Program-made: the position numbers and the translations under genes
Notes under the pieces: generated by a model
Seen by the model: only the letters and a program-made list of their open reading frames with translations
Told to the model about the DNA's origin: nothing
Databases searched by the model: none
IMG/VR virus record: IMGVR_UViG_3300028374_000002
Location: 124,001-188,000 of that record
DNA: 64,000 nucleotides
Source of the DNA: a virus
Strand: one strand, 5' to 3'
Shown here: positions 1-9,156 of the stretch, in pieces
How the letters are laid out: each line of letters starts with the position of its first letter
Position numbering within the stretch: the first letter of the stretch is position 1

Positions 1-198
1 TATTTTTTATATCCAGTTGAATATGATGAGTTGGTTGATATTACTGATTCTGATGACAATTCTATAGATTATGAGTCTGAGATAATATCTTATTCATCAC
101 CACTAGGTTACTGGGCATCAAAAGATTATTACATATACTACTCAACAAATTCTTATAGCCTAGAGACTCCTACTGAATTTAAATTTAAATTCAGTTAA
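1..198 (+). CDS. C-terminal end of a truncated structural-type protein
   Basis: Frame 1 is open from the first base to a TAA at 196-198, giving the last 65 residues of a protein whose start lies outside the window. The visible part is rich in Tyr, Ser and Asp and ends FKFKFS. It lies 30 nt before a tail-collar fibre gene on the same strand, so a tail or baseplate protein is a reasonable guess, but no domain is recognisable in the fragment. Confidence 0.6.
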   Translation, partial: YFLYPVEYDELVDITDSDDNSIDYESEIISYSSPLGYWASKDYYIYYSTNSYSLETPTEFKFKFS

Positions 199-228
199 AG
201 ATAGAATAAAAAAATATATATATACCAT

Positions 229-2067
229 ATGTCGACACCATTAATAGATAATTTTGAATTAAAAGTAAATAAACCAATAGACAATAGATTTGTTGTTGGA
301 CCTGATAGTTTTTACACCACAAGAGACTCAATAACTAATAAATATGAGGGATTAAGAGTCTGGGATAGTAACGTTAGTTCTTCATTTTTCTGGAATGGTT
401 CAGAATGGGTAGAAGAAAATCAATCAACAGGTGTTGTTAATGGAACAGTTGGGAGGATTGGACTTTTCACATCAACCAATACAATTGGTGATTCGATTAT
501 AACACAAGATGTGAATAGAATTGGTATAGGTAGACCACCACTAGCGGGATTTGGATTAGCAGTGAATGGTGGTGTAACTATAAGTGGTGATGATTTGTAT
601 ATAGCAAGGAATTTGAGACATGTTGGGGATCCTCAATCATATCTTGCTTTCTCAGCTAATAACACAATAGATCTTATCACATCTAATATTAATAGGATGA
701 GAGTAACACCAAGTGGTAATATAGGTTTTGGTATAACTAATCCTAGTGCAAAAGTACATGTTGCTGGTAATGTTAAAATTAGTAATAGCAATAGTGGAAG
801 CCCAATAAGTAATATAATAGATTTGACATATCCTTATAATCCTACTGCAACAAAAAGAGAAAGTTATGTTATACTAGGTAGAGATTCTGATGTTGAATAT
901 AAATACAGAGTAGGATCAGTTTCAGAAAATTCAAATGGGAATTTTGGTAGATTTGTGATAGATGAATTAATCAATGGGAATTGGGAAAGGTCTTTGACCA
1001 AAACATCACTTAGTGAGGGTGATCGTTACGGTATAGGAACAGTTAGTCCCGAAGAAAAAGTACACGTTGTTGGAACAACTAAATCCACTAATTTTAAAGC
1101 TGATAAAGGATATTACTCTTTTCAAGCACCTTCTACAAGCAATACAGATAATGAAAAATGGTTAAAGGTTTTTAGTATTAGCTACTCATCTTTTAGCAGT
1201 TTTAATTTTACACTGAAAATAAATGGTGGTGGTAATAGTAATAATACTAGTATAAATACAGATGTTTATATAAGTTTCAAGCGACAAAACTCCGAATCAA
1301 GAGTATATGCTAATATATCCAACTATGGAGAGACACAAATAAAACCAACAGAAGATTTTAGAATAATTAAGGAAGTAACAGGTACTAACCAAGGAAGGAT
1401 ATACATATACCACAAAGTCGTCCCAACATTTACCGCTTGTATTTATACAATATTGGGTAAAATAGATGCAACGGTTGAAGAATACCTAACATTCGAAGGC
1501 ACATCACCTAATATTCCAGATACAGCATGGACAGAAAGAATAATATCATCACCAATTAACCACAAACCTTCAGATGCAAAGATGTCATTAGTGCCATTAA
1601 GAACTATTGTAATGTTTTCTGGTAGTGATGCACAAGTTCCAATTGGGTGGGAACTATGTGATCTTAGCAGAACAGTTAATGGGATATCAATACCAGATCT
1701 TAGGGGTAGGTTTATTGTTGGTAAAGATACTAGAACAGGCTCTGGTTATACATTTACTGGAGCAGTAGGTGGTGATAAGGAAGTGACTTTGAATAAAGAT
1801 CAGATGCCAATACACAAACACAGTGGAACTGCTCAAAATGCGGGGGGGCACCTTCATACTGTAACGGTGCTAGATCCAATCACAGGTTCGCCTGTCGCTG
1901 GTTATGCGGGTAGTAATGATTATCAATTGAGGAACAAGACTGTTAACACCAGCCCAATTGGATCTCACTCTCATGATCTTAACGTTCAAAACGAAGGTGG
2001 TGGGCAAGCACACGAAAACAGACCACCTTATTATACACTTGCTTATATAATATATGTAGGTGAATAG
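229..2067 (+). CDS. Tail fibre protein with C-terminal phage tail-collar domain
   Basis: A 612-residue virion protein. Residues about 455-612 match the phage tail collar domain: an IPIGWELCD-type entry, then IPDLRGRFIVG, a run of His-containing motifs (MPIHKHSG, GGHLHTV, GSHSHD) and the ending ENRPPYYTLAYII. In T4 short tail fibres (gp12) such His residues bind metal and form the receptor-binding tip. The upstream part is beta-rich and Gly/Asn/Ser-rich with repeated IGIG and GFGITNPSAKVHVAG segments, typical of trimeric fibre shafts. A TATATATA run ends 4 nt before the ATG, the spacing of the recurrent late-type motif. The fibre assignment is firm; which fibre it is cannot be told. Confidence 0.85.
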   Translation: MSTPLIDNFELKVNKPIDNRFVVGPDSFYTTRDSITNKYEGLRVWDSNVSSSFFWNGSEWVEENQSTGVVNGTVGRIGLFTSTNTIGDSIITQDVNRIGIGRPPLAGFGLAVNGGVTISGDDLYIARNLRHVGDPQSYLAFSANNTIDLITSNINRMRVTPSGNIGFGITNPSAKVHVAGNVKISNSNSGSPISNIIDLTYPYNPTATKRESYVILGRDSDVEYKYRVGSVSENSNGNFGRFVIDELINGNWERSLTKTSLSEGDRYGIGTVSPEEKVHVVGTTKSTNFKADKGYYSFQAPSTSNTDNEKWLKVFSISYSSFSSFNFTLKINGGGNSNNTSINTDVYISFKRQNSESRVYANISNYGETQIKPTEDFRIIKEVTGTNQGRIYIYHKVVPTFTACIYTILGKIDATVEEYLTFEGTSPNIPDTAWTERIISSPINHKPSDAKMSLVPLRTIVMFSGSDAQVPIGWELCDLSRTVNGISIPDLRGRFIVGKDTRTGSGYTFTGAVGGDKEVTLNKDQMPIHKHSGTAQNAGGHLHTVTVLDPITGSPVAGYAGSNDYQLRNKTVNTSPIGSHSHDLNVQNEGGGQAHENRPPYYTLAYIIYVGE

Positions 2068-2077
2068 TTAACTTAAA

Positions 2078-2758
2078 TTAGTCTATTTTTTCAAACCACC
2101 AATTAAAGTAAATATAGTTATCATCGACTAGGTTATAGTAATTATTATCGTGCTTTATAATTATCTTATCATCGTGTGAACGTATTAGTTCTATTTCTAT
2201 CCCTTCTGACATTATTAATTGCTTACCTGTTTCTACCGAGTAGCAAGTAACCTCATCATTAATTAGTTTATAAATACCTGGTTCTGGTTTTAACCATTTT
2301 TTAACTGTTTTTATTATTATCCCAGTTATTTTAATAACCCACTCTTTTGGTTGATAAAGGTCAAGGTCATTAAAAACTTCTGACTTGAAATTAGGTTCTG
2401 CACCTAAAACATTAGATATTTTCCCCCAATACTCATCTTCGTCTATTATAAAAGAAACATAAGCATCATAGTGTACGCTATTAGCCCTTAATATTCTAAG
2501 AATTTTCATACTAACTATATCTTGGTCTTCTAATGCTAACTTACTTCTTAAACTAGAGTATGCAGTAGTTCCTTTTAGAGTGAATAGAATATCATCAATT
2601 CTAGACATCGCTTGTCTTAATCCGTCTTGATGCTTATCAAAAGCGTTTGTAGATAATTGTGGATTATCCACATGTGCTGCTGGTCTAACAGAATCAGAAT
2701 TGAACCTTTGCATATTAAATTCTGTAAATTCTAGTATTAGCCTATTTCGTCTTTCCAT
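2078..2758 (-). CDS. Conserved-looking hypothetical protein
   Basis: A 226-residue soluble protein of unknown function, convergent with the fibre gene and 10 nt from its end. The N-terminal half is helical and charged; the C-terminal half (about 150-226) looks like a small beta domain ending in YIYFNWWFEKID. No catalytic motif or membrane segment is visible. The late-type motif TTAATATATA lies 6 nt upstream of the start on this strand (2765-2774), so it is probably expressed late. A virion or assembly role is possible but not demonstrated. Confidence 0.7.
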   Translation of the reverse strand: MERRNRLILEFTEFNMQRFNSDSVRPAAHVDNPQLSTNAFDKHQDGLRQAMSRIDDILFTLKGTTAYSSLRSKLALEDQDIVSMKILRILRANSVHYDAYVSFIIDEDEYWGKISNVLGAEPNFKSEVFNDLDLYQPKEWVIKITGIIIKTVKKWLKPEPGIYKLINDEVTCYSVETGKQLIMSEGIEIELIRSHDDKIIIKHDNNYYNLVDDNYIYFNWWFEKID

Positions 2759-2791
2759 ATTTAATATATATTAAAAATCAAACCTTTAATT

Positions 2792-3109
2792 ATGAAAATA
2801 AAGAGATTTAATGAATCACAAGAAGATATAAACATATCAACACAAAGAGTTGGTGAGATAATAGAAGATATGAACAATATGTTATCAAATCTAGATGATA
2901 AAAATAAAACATTACAGTCATATACTAATGAGTTGTCCAACTATAAGAGTTCTTCTAAAACAAGTAATGACCAAATAGATGATTCTATAGTAGCTTTAGA
3001 AATTTCAATAAAGAATAACGAGGACACAATTGATAAGATTGATACAATTATATCTAACCTATTAAATTATAATGATAATGGTAGGGATTTCTTATATTCA
3101 GAAAACTAA
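2792..3109 (+). CDS. Small coiled-coil protein with candidate capsid-targeting N-terminus
   Basis: A 105-residue charged protein. It begins MKIKRFNESQED, one of many proteins here with an MK..K.F.ES start resembling the short capsid-targeting sequence of T4 internal proteins. The rest is predicted almost entirely helical with heptad-like spacing (IIEDMNNMLSNLDD, LEISIKNNEDTIDKIDTI), suggesting an oligomeric coiled coil. It is divergent from the 2078-2758 gene with a 33-nt spacer. Function unknown; an internal head protein is an inference from the N-terminus alone. Confidence 0.6.
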   Translation: MKIKRFNESQEDINISTQRVGEIIEDMNNMLSNLDDKNKTLQSYTNELSNYKSSSKTSNDQIDDSIVALEISIKNNEDTIDKIDTIISNLLNYNDNGRDFLYSEN

Positions 3110-3111
3110 TA

Positions 3112-3606
3112 CTATTTAGTGAATTTAAGTTTATAAAGTGTTCTGTATACTAAGCATACAATATCATCAACTAAACTATGTATGTGTGTATCTTCTTCTG
3201 AAAAACATTGTTTAGCATGTTTTATATAGTCTGCCACTTCCTCAAAATAAACTACAAAATCCTTAGTTCTTGTTTCATCAGTATCTATTGACTCATATGA
3301 ACCAATAACACCGTACTGTCCTTGATATACTTCAATTGTATCATCTAATAAGTCTAATATATCTTCGTAATAATCCCCAAGTGCTTTATGTGCAGCATTT
3401 GAACCTTCCTCACCCCTTACTTGTAAGTGATAAACATGTGCCATCTCTCTAGATTCGAATATTTTTGAGAAAAACTTTATGACATCACTATCACCATCTT
3501 GAATTTCTTCTTGTTCTACTTGTGTAGCTTCATCAGTCTCATTATTTTCTAAATCCTCAACTATTTTAGTTATCCTAGATTTTTTTATTTGTGAAAATTT
3601 TTTCAT
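3112..3606 (-). CDS. Helical hypothetical protein, possibly ferritin-like
   Basis: A 164-residue protein starting MKKFSQIKKS, a weak version of the shared MK..F N-terminus. After an acidic linker (about residues 20-45), the body contains helices with spaced His and acidic residues: HVYHLQVRGEEG, a DYYEDILDLLDDTIE helix, YFEEVADYIKHAKQ and EEDTHIHSLVDDIV. That arrangement is reminiscent of ferritin-like or Dps-like four-helix bundles, but I cannot establish a complete metal site. It converges with the coiled-coil gene with a 2-nt gap. The ferritin-like suggestion is low confidence. Confidence 0.6.
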   Translation of the reverse strand: MKKFSQIKKSRITKIVEDLENNETDEATQVEQEEIQDGDSDVIKFFSKIFESREMAHVYHLQVRGEEGSNAAHKALGDYYEDILDLLDDTIEVYQGQYGVIGSYESIDTDETRTKDFVVYFEEVADYIKHAKQCFSEEDTHIHSLVDDIVCLVYRTLYKLKFTK

Positions 3607-3612
3607 AATTTA

Positions 3613-3966
3613 TTATTTTTTTCTTATTAGTTCATATATATCGCTTAACTTAAAACCTTCTTCTTTCATATCACTAAACCATTTGTATTTATCAAACTCA
3701 TTAGCTTCTTTTTCTGAAAATTTACTATTCCATTTTTCAATTAAATCATTTGGGTCTTTTTCTACCTCTTTCTTATCCACCTTCTTAACATCACTATCTA
3801 TTAACAATATTTCATAGGTTTCTACATTATCAACTGCTGCTAATATATAATCTGCTTGATAACCAGCTTCTCCTTCATTTTCTGCACTTAGCATTAATTC
3901 TATAGTTGCATCTATTCTATAAGATTTATCAATTTTACTTTCTAGTACTTTTGTAAATTTCTTCAT
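3613..3966 (-). CDS. Small hypothetical protein with MKKF..VLES start
   Basis: A 117-residue acidic and lysine-rich protein of unknown function. The start at 3966 (MKKFTKVLESKIDKS) is preferred over an upstream in-frame ATG at 4011. It matches the recurring N-terminal motif, and a TTAATATATA motif lies exactly 4 nt upstream (3971-3980), where it would fall inside the coding region of the longer version. The C-terminal half has a helix-rich DKYKWFSDMKEEGF segment. It is followed 6 nt later by the 3112-3606 gene on the same strand, so the two probably form one late operon. Confidence 0.6.
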   Translation of the reverse strand: MKKFTKVLESKIDKSYRIDATIELMLSAENEGEAGYQADYILAAVDNVETYEILLIDSDVKKVDKKEVEKDPNDLIEKWNSKFSEKEANEFDKYKWFSDMKEEGFKLSDIYELIRKK

Positions 3967-4057
3967 ATCATATATATTAAAAAAATAGTTCCTTTTTCTG
4001 TAATAAAGCAAGAATAATTATTTAATATATAAGCTATACAAAAAATTACATAATATT

Positions 4058-4294
4058 ATGAAAAATATAAAAAAGTTTGAAGCATTTGTACAACAAAGTA
4101 GTCCTAATAGACAACCAGAGGTTGATCCAGGTGTAAAACCAGGCAGAAGGATTAGTCCATCTAAACCAGGACCAATTAGAAGAGATAAGCCAGGAGTTAG
4201 ACCAAGTCCTAAAGCTAGTGAAAAAGAACCAGTTAAAGCAACTGAGAAAGACGTTATAAATAAGTTCGTTGAATTAACAAACCAAAAAAAATAA
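4058..4294 (+). CDS. Small basic proline-rich protein, candidate internal head protein
   Basis: A 78-residue protein, strongly basic and Pro-rich in its middle (repeats of PGVKPGRR, KPGPIRRDKPGVRP). It begins MKNIKKFEAF, close in form to the T4 internal-protein targeting sequence, followed by QQ rather than a Glu. A small basic protein with such an N-terminus would suit DNA-associated packaging into the head, but this is inference. It is the first gene of a tight plus-strand cluster continuing to 7842 (next gene 6 nt downstream). A reverse-strand open frame over the same bases looks like a shadow. Confidence 0.6.
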   Translation: MKNIKKFEAFVQQSSPNRQPEVDPGVKPGRRISPSKPGPIRRDKPGVRPSPKASEKEPVKATEKDVINKFVELTNQKK

Positions 4295-4300
4295 AAAAAA

Positions 4301-5791
4301 ATGATTAAAAAATTTGATAAATTCCTAGAGGAAGTTAGTATTGAAGGAAACCCTGGCATACCAGGCGAAGGTGGTAAGCAAGAAGGAGATGTAGATTATC
4401 TAAAAAATATGGAACGAGATGCCAGAGCTAAGTATGGTGCTGGTGCTGGTGAAAATCCTGGACCACATATTGGAAGAATAATGGGATTAGTTGGACAGTC
4501 GTCTAGACTCATTATACCACATAAAGAAGCATTAGAACAATTGGCTGAAAAGGTCATAAGAAATGAATTTGGTGATATTCTAGATGGTGTTGATTTAGAT
4601 ATAAAATTTGCAGAATCTGGTGATGATGTTGCAAAATTTATGAGTGAAGAAGATGAAGAAGAGGAAGATGAAGAAAAAATGCAAGAGATAAAAGACAAAG
4701 ACCTTATTAATAAGATACATAAGGCTAAACTTGCCAATGTATTAATACAAGGGGAAGCCAAGAATACAAAACACATTCTTAATTTACCAGAAGTAAAAGA
4801 AGAAATAGATATTATTTTTGGCAATAATTCAGATAGAATATTAAAAATTTGGAATGATATTACTAAGCTAGCAGAGAGATTAGATTGGTTAATACCAGTA
4901 GATGCGAAAGCTAATATGATGGAAAACCAACCTGGTGGGATGGCTGGTGCTGTAAAGGTTGACTGGGTAAAGAAGGAAAAGAAAGAAGAAGAAGAGGAAG
5001 AAGAATTAGATATAGACAAAATTATAGGTAGTGATGAGGATGAAGTGGAAGAAGATATGGATGTTGAATACACACCTACTATAAAGGCTAGGGGTATAGA
5101 CTTCCCAATGCTATTACATGAAGCGGTTAAGGGTATATTAGAACTTATAGCATCGATTTATCAACCAGGTGAAGGAGCTAGTGAAAAGGAAATGTCTGAT
5201 GCTAGGACTGTGAAATTTAACGTGTCTACTTTTCAGGATGAAGCAGAGGATTTTAGAACTGGACCAGAGGTTGCTAGTGCTTTAAGAGATTTTATAAACG
5301 AGAGTCCTAGGGCTAGTTATAGTAGAGTTATGAGACTTTATGTTTATGGTAAAATGTTAGATCCTAATTATATGACAGAAGAGCAATTTCTTAAATTATT
5401 TAGAGGTATTCTTAACGGAAGTAGTGATGCTAGAACAAAAGTAGATCAGATTGTTAATGAAATAGTTTCTGAATTAAAAGAATATGAGTCTGGTGAAGTT
5501 ATAGGACATGATGACAAGGATGATGATTCAGGTTTAGATTATGATGCACTTGGGATGACGAAGCCCGATGAAAGTGAGCAGTCTGACTATGACAGAGAAG
5601 ATTTAGATTCTATGTCAGAAAAAGATTTATTAGCACTAATGGACGATGCTTTGGATTCTGGTAATACTAAGAGAATGGAAGATATTGGTTCTGTTTTGAA
5701 ACAATTTTATAACGAGAGTATTACTACACAGATTTACTTAAAAGAATTAAATATGATTAAGGAAAACCACCAATATAGAAATAAAAAATAA
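4301..5791 (+). CDS. Large acidic protein of unknown function with candidate capsid-targeting start
   Basis: A 496-residue protein beginning MIKKFDKFLEEV, in which LEE would suit a T4-type prohead-protease site (hydrophobic-x-Glu). Long Glu/Asp runs occur near residues 115-130 and 225-250, giving a very acidic middle. The rest is helix-rich (VKDWVKK-type basic clusters next to acidic runs; a 270-400 region with FPMLLHEAVKGILELIA). No enzymatic motif is seen. Six nt separate it from the upstream basic protein and 5 nt from the downstream gene. The acidic-basic pairing in one operon suggests scaffold or internal head proteins, but this is unproven. Confidence 0.65.
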   Translation: MIKKFDKFLEEVSIEGNPGIPGEGGKQEGDVDYLKNMERDARAKYGAGAGENPGPHIGRIMGLVGQSSRLIIPHKEALEQLAEKVIRNEFGDILDGVDLDIKFAESGDDVAKFMSEEDEEEEDEEKMQEIKDKDLINKIHKAKLANVLIQGEAKNTKHILNLPEVKEEIDIIFGNNSDRILKIWNDITKLAERLDWLIPVDAKANMMENQPGGMAGAVKVDWVKKEKKEEEEEEELDIDKIIGSDEDEVEEDMDVEYTPTIKARGIDFPMLLHEAVKGILELIASIYQPGEGASEKEMSDARTVKFNVSTFQDEAEDFRTGPEVASALRDFINESPRASYSRVMRLYVYGKMLDPNYMTEEQFLKLFRGILNGSSDARTKVDQIVNEIVSELKEYESGEVIGHDDKDDDSGLDYDALGMTKPDESEQSDYDREDLDSMSEKDLLALMDDALDSGNTKRMEDIGSVLKQFYNESITTQIYLKELNMIKENHQYRNKK

Positions 5792-5796
5792 TAAAA

Positions 5797-7842
5797 ATGA
5801 AAGTACATAATTACAAAGGTTTTAGAAATGAAAGCAAACACGAAGTATTAGAACCTATAAACGAAAACTTAGATAGGGCTAAAAAGCTTATAAAGGAAAG
5901 AGAGACTATTAAAATAGCAGCAAAAGAACTTAACTTACTTTCTGATGATTTAAAATATAAGATGGAAGAGGGTGATATAATTACACTTAGGTTAGAAGAT
6001 TTCCCTAGAGAAAGTAGAGGAGATTTAGCTTATAAGATGAAAGGTGTTAAGATGAAGCCAGATGAACTTAAACAACTTGAAAAGAGTCCTACTTTTAAAG
6101 AACTGAGAGAGATTGTTGGGCAAAAGAACCTTGGATTCATGTACAACTTTGCATATATGTTTTATATAGAAAAAGCACCATTAGAGGATCTTAGAGATTT
6201 ATCAGATAAGTTAAAAGAATACAAGAGTTTGCTTCCTAGGTTATCAAAAATGCCAGAAATTGGTAGAAATTTTGATGCTAATTTTATCGATGATACTTAT
6301 ATAGATAATAGCACACCAGATACCGAAAGACCACTCACAAATTTTGAGACAATAACTGATGCTATGACAGAACTTGGGAAGTATAAAAGAGTTAAGATTG
6401 TACTAGATAGTTTGCCCAAAAAGATGAGAGATCAGTATGATACTGCACCAAAACTATTGAAGAATGACATGGATGAAATTGCTAGGGGATTTCTTGAAAC
6501 TGTTAGTGATGATGAAAAAGTTAGGGCTAAAGTTTGGCGGAATTTCTTTGGGGGTATGATAGAAGACACATATAAATTTACAACAGATGGTGATATTAAT
6601 CCTACATTTGGTAAAATGGTATATTCAAGTCGTATTAAAAAGTTTGAAAAAGAGCCAAATCCATTAAAAGCTTTTATAATAGATGCTAAAAAACATCTCA
6701 AAACATCAGTAGTTAATATTGATGAGCGTGAATCTAGGCTTAAAATCATAAAAAAAACAAATGATAGATTTGGACAAATGGGATGTGAATTGATTTTGGA
6801 TGATAGTGGTATAATCATTGTCATTGTGTTTTCATTCCCAGCTAATAATATGTTAAACGCACATGCTGGAGACCACTGTATAGTTAGTGCACAACACCAC
6901 TGGAATCACTATGTTGGTGAGTTTAATAAACAATATTATATCTATAACACCAACATAAGCAAAGTAGAAAATTTATCTACAATAGGTGTTAGTATTGAGC
7001 CCGATCAAGGTATAAGTTCTGCTGCTTGTCAAGATGTTCAAAATAATCCCATACGTAATAGATTTAGAGCTATTCTTAACTCATGGGAGAATGAATATGA
7101 CTTAGATTACAAGCTATTTGATATATTACAACCAATGAGTGAAGAAGAAGTAGATAAAAGAAAGAGAGCAAAAGAAGCAGATAGAGAAATAATAAAAAAG
7201 GGATTATCAATAGATGATATCAAAAGGCTTGTAACAGAAGATGGTGCTGACATTAATAAAAATTCCTCACAAGCCTTAATTAATGCAACTGAAGATGGTG
7301 ATTATGAGAAAATTAAACTATGCTTAGAGTATGGTGCATCACCTAATCTAGCATCTGGATCAAATGCAGCAATATCAAAAGCAAAAGACTTTGATACTGT
7401 TAAGTTACTTGTTAGCTATGGTTCGGATTTAACCACTAATGTACTTAAAGGAATAATAAATAATCCAGAGGCTCTACAATACTGTTTTGATGCTGGATTA
7501 GATCCTAATATGTCTAACTCAAGACCATTAAGAGAATGTATTAAAGGAACCTGGAAAAGCAAAGAAAACTTAGGCGATGCATACGTAGAATCTGCTAAGG
7601 TAATATTAGACCAACCAGAGGTAATAGAAAATGTTAAGAGAACAATAGATATTATGATTAAATACGCAGTTAATTATGGCAGAATTGGTATATTAGAATT
7701 GATGAAAAGAAAAGGCTTATTTACTAAATTAACCAACGAACAAGTAGAAACCTATGAAAAATGGCTTGAACAAGGTGGGAGAATAACACCAGAGTTAGCA
7801 GATGAAGTTCTTGAATATATATCCAAAAATATGTATGAGTAG
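5797..7842 (+). CDS. 681-residue protein with central His/Cys domain and C-terminal ankyrin repeats
   Basis: It begins MKVHNYKGFRNES, matching the shared N-terminal motif. Residues 1-340 are mostly helical. Residues about 350-400 carry HAGDHCIVSAQHHWNHYVG then a YYIYN strand; a Cys followed by aromatic W..Y and a YY-I-N strand recurs in large-phage proteins of unknown function. From about residue 470 come ankyrin-like repeats: a DGDYEKIKLCLEYGASPN unit, a KDFDTVKLLVSYGSDL unit, a degenerate CFDAGLDPNMSN unit and later helical pairs. Ankyrin repeats normally bind proteins. It is the last gene of the 4058-7842 cluster and is followed by a strong hairpin terminator. Enzymatic function cannot be assigned. 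Confidence 0.7.
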   Translation: MKVHNYKGFRNESKHEVLEPINENLDRAKKLIKERETIKIAAKELNLLSDDLKYKMEEGDIITLRLEDFPRESRGDLAYKMKGVKMKPDELKQLEKSPTFKELREIVGQKNLGFMYNFAYMFYIEKAPLEDLRDLSDKLKEYKSLLPRLSKMPEIGRNFDANFIDDTYIDNSTPDTERPLTNFETITDAMTELGKYKRVKIVLDSLPKKMRDQYDTAPKLLKNDMDEIARGFLETVSDDEKVRAKVWRNFFGGMIEDTYKFTTDGDINPTFGKMVYSSRIKKFEKEPNPLKAFIIDAKKHLKTSVVNIDERESRLKIIKKTNDRFGQMGCELILDDSGIIIVIVFSFPANNMLNAHAGDHCIVSAQHHWNHYVGEFNKQYYIYNTNISKVENLSTIGVSIEPDQGISSAACQDVQNNPIRNRFRAILNSWENEYDLDYKLFDILQPMSEEEVDKRKRAKEADREIIKKGLSIDDIKRLVTEDGADINKNSSQALINATEDGDYEKIKLCLEYGASPNLASGSNAAISKAKDFDTVKLLVSYGSDLTTNVLKGIINNPEALQYCFDAGLDPNMSNSRPLRECIKGTWKSKENLGDAYVESAKVILDQPEVIENVKRTIDIMIKYAVNYGRIGILELMKRKGLFTKLTNEQVETYEKWLEQGGRITPELADEVLEYISKNMYE

Positions 7843-7858
7843 AAACTCTATATTAAAA

Positions 7859-7888
7859 TAAAAAACTCACATTAAATGTGAGTTTTTT
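7859..7888. terminator. Bidirectional Rho-independent terminator
   Basis: A perfect hairpin (A-rich arm, CTCACATT / AATGTGAG stem, T-rich arm) lies between convergent genes ending at 7842 (+) and 7867 (-). The RuvC-like stop codon falls inside its stem region. A/T runs on both sides allow termination in both directions. Confidence 0.85.
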
Positions 7889-8592
7889 TGTTCTAGTACC
7901 TTATATATGAGGTAAGCATCATTACAATCCTCATATGGCTTGTTTATAGATTTAACAGATGTTAAATCATCTTTTACATATTTACAGTGTTTGTACCAAT
8001 AATCATCAAACCTTTCATTCTCAACTATTGCCAAGTACATATCTGGTTTTTGAAAATTACCACCTGATATGCCTATTTTATTTCTCCATTTGTAATCAGT
8101 TCTAGGATTCTTACCACCAATTTCCCTTACTATAGGCTCATAAGTTAGTTTACAAGACTCTAGTTTTAAAGTGCTAGGTGACATAACAAAAATATTATTA
8201 GAAACTTTATCAAACAACTTCTTCCTAAGAAGTGTGGAGAATGCAACTAAGTCCACTAGGTCTCCAACTTTTGATCCAAAATTAAATCCTTCTATCCCTA
8301 TTTCAGTTGGTTCGTCTATGTCTATATTTTCTAAAATATCATCTATTATAGTATCTGTTATTCTATCATAGTCTTTTAATTTAGTAAGTTCACCTTCAGA
8401 ATAGTCTCCAAATTCACGGTATTCAACAAATCTATATATGACATGTTCTTCTGCCATCTTAAACCACTTTTTCATTCCCTTCTTACCATATACATCCCTT
8501 TCTCTAGTATAATTGTATATTTTAAATGTGTCTTTATTAGATACTACCATACCTGTTGATATAAGACTAGGGTCTATTGCTACATAATTCAT
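7867..8592 (-). CDS. RuvC-like Holliday-junction resolvase
   Basis: A 241-residue protein with an RNase H/RuvC-like fold. It opens with YVAIDPSLISTGMVV, whose Asp7 is the first catalytic acid. IGIEGFNFG follows at about 98-106 with Glu101 as the second acid, then a PSTLK strand-helix (138-143) and a C-terminal EDCNDAYLIY (221-230) with Asp222/Asp225 as the last acids. This is the RuvC order of motifs. In T4-like phages that lack endonuclease VII, a RuvC-like enzyme can resolve branched DNA before packaging. A TTAATATATA motif sits exactly 4 nt before the ATG (8597-8606). Length is somewhat above bacterial RuvC (about 170). Confidence 0.8.
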   Translation of the reverse strand: MNYVAIDPSLISTGMVVSNKDTFKIYNYTRERDVYGKKGMKKWFKMAEEHVIYRFVEYREFGDYSEGELTKLKDYDRITDTIIDDILENIDIDEPTEIGIEGFNFGSKVGDLVDLVAFSTLLRKKLFDKVSNNIFVMSPSTLKLESCKLTYEPIVREIGGKNPRTDYKWRNKIGISGGNFQKPDMYLAIVENERFDDYWYKHCKYVKDDLTSVKSINKPYEDCNDAYLIYKVLEQKNSHLM

Positions 8593-8596
8593 ACAT

Positions 8597-8606
8597 TATA
8601 TATTAA
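8597..8606 (-). promoter_or_regulatory. Late-type promoter motif TTAATATATA
   Basis: The motif ends 4 nt upstream of the RuvC-like ATG on the minus strand, one of at least fourteen genes here with this motif 4-6 nt before the start. It resembles the T4 late -10 element TATAAATA. Confidence 0.55.
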
Positions 8607-8624
8607 TATATACCCTTCCCTGTG

Positions 8625-8652
8625 TTGTGTATTAATTAAATTACTATATTTG
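8625..8652 (+). promoter_or_regulatory. Host-type promoter TTG-N17-TATATTTG
   Basis: TTG at 8625-8627 and TATATTTG at 8645-8652 match the Bacteroidota housekeeping promoter (-33 TTG, -7 TAnnTTTG). They lie just upstream of the ATG at 8663. Predicted expression is early, by host RNA polymerase. Confidence 0.55.
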
Positions 8653-8662
8653 TGAAAAAAAT

Positions 8663-9142
8663 ATGATTATGTCGTTGTTGTTGAGCATTGTGGTTCTTAT
8701 ACTATCATTTATATTTTCTATATACCAAAAAAGAAGAGTAAGCATATTATCAGATATAATGATGGGTAAGAATTGTTATTCGTGTAAGAAAAGAATACAC
8801 GACACAGATGAAGATTATATGACACATATTGTAGCAATAGGTTATGATTTCAAATATACTATGTGTGATTCTTGTATTAGACACAAAAAGTTAATAAGGC
8901 TAAAGAGTGTATATTATAGAATCAAGCCTAATTTAAATGAATTTCTGATAAAAAAATATGATAAGAAATCTCCTAAAATATTTTATATATCACTAGGTTT
9001 TATTTTATTGGCAGTTGTGTTATCATTTGTATTTGATATTTTTTGGATTATGTTAGTACTTATCCAATTATTTGTTATGTTTGTGTCAATTATTATGTAC
9101 TATAGGTCATACTTGACTACAATTAAAAAAACCCCATCTTAG
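8663..9142 (+). CDS. Membrane protein with zinc-ribbon CxxC pairs
   Basis: A 159-residue integral membrane protein. One hydrophobic helix spans residues 1-21. A soluble loop carries two CxxC pairs (Cys38/Cys41 in NCYSCKK and Cys68/Cys71 in MCDSCIRHK), the pattern of a zinc ribbon. Two closely spaced hydrophobic helices follow at about 106-146. It starts downstream of a host-type promoter and is followed by its own terminator, so it is a single-gene early unit. Early phage membrane proteins often act on host envelope or exclusion functions, but nothing in the sequence assigns this one. Confidence 0.7.
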   Translation: MIMSLLLSIVVLILSFIFSIYQKRRVSILSDIMMGKNCYSCKKRIHDTDEDYMTHIVAIGYDFKYTMCDSCIRHKKLIRLKSVYYRIKPNLNEFLIKKYDKKSPKIFYISLGFILLAVVLSFVFDIFWIMLVLIQLFVMFVSIIMYYRSYLTTIKKTPS

Positions 9143-9156
9143 AGATGAGGTTTTTT
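9125..9156 (+). terminator. Rho-independent terminator
   Basis: The stem CCCCATCT/AGATGAGG has one mismatch and a TAG loop, with an A-run before and a T6 run after. It overlaps the stop codon region of the membrane-protein gene. Confidence 0.75.

Noticed and set aside
4396-5073. Minus-strand open frame of 225 codons rich in Ser
   Set aside because: Mirror of the Glu/Asp-rich codons of the acidic protein on the plus strand.
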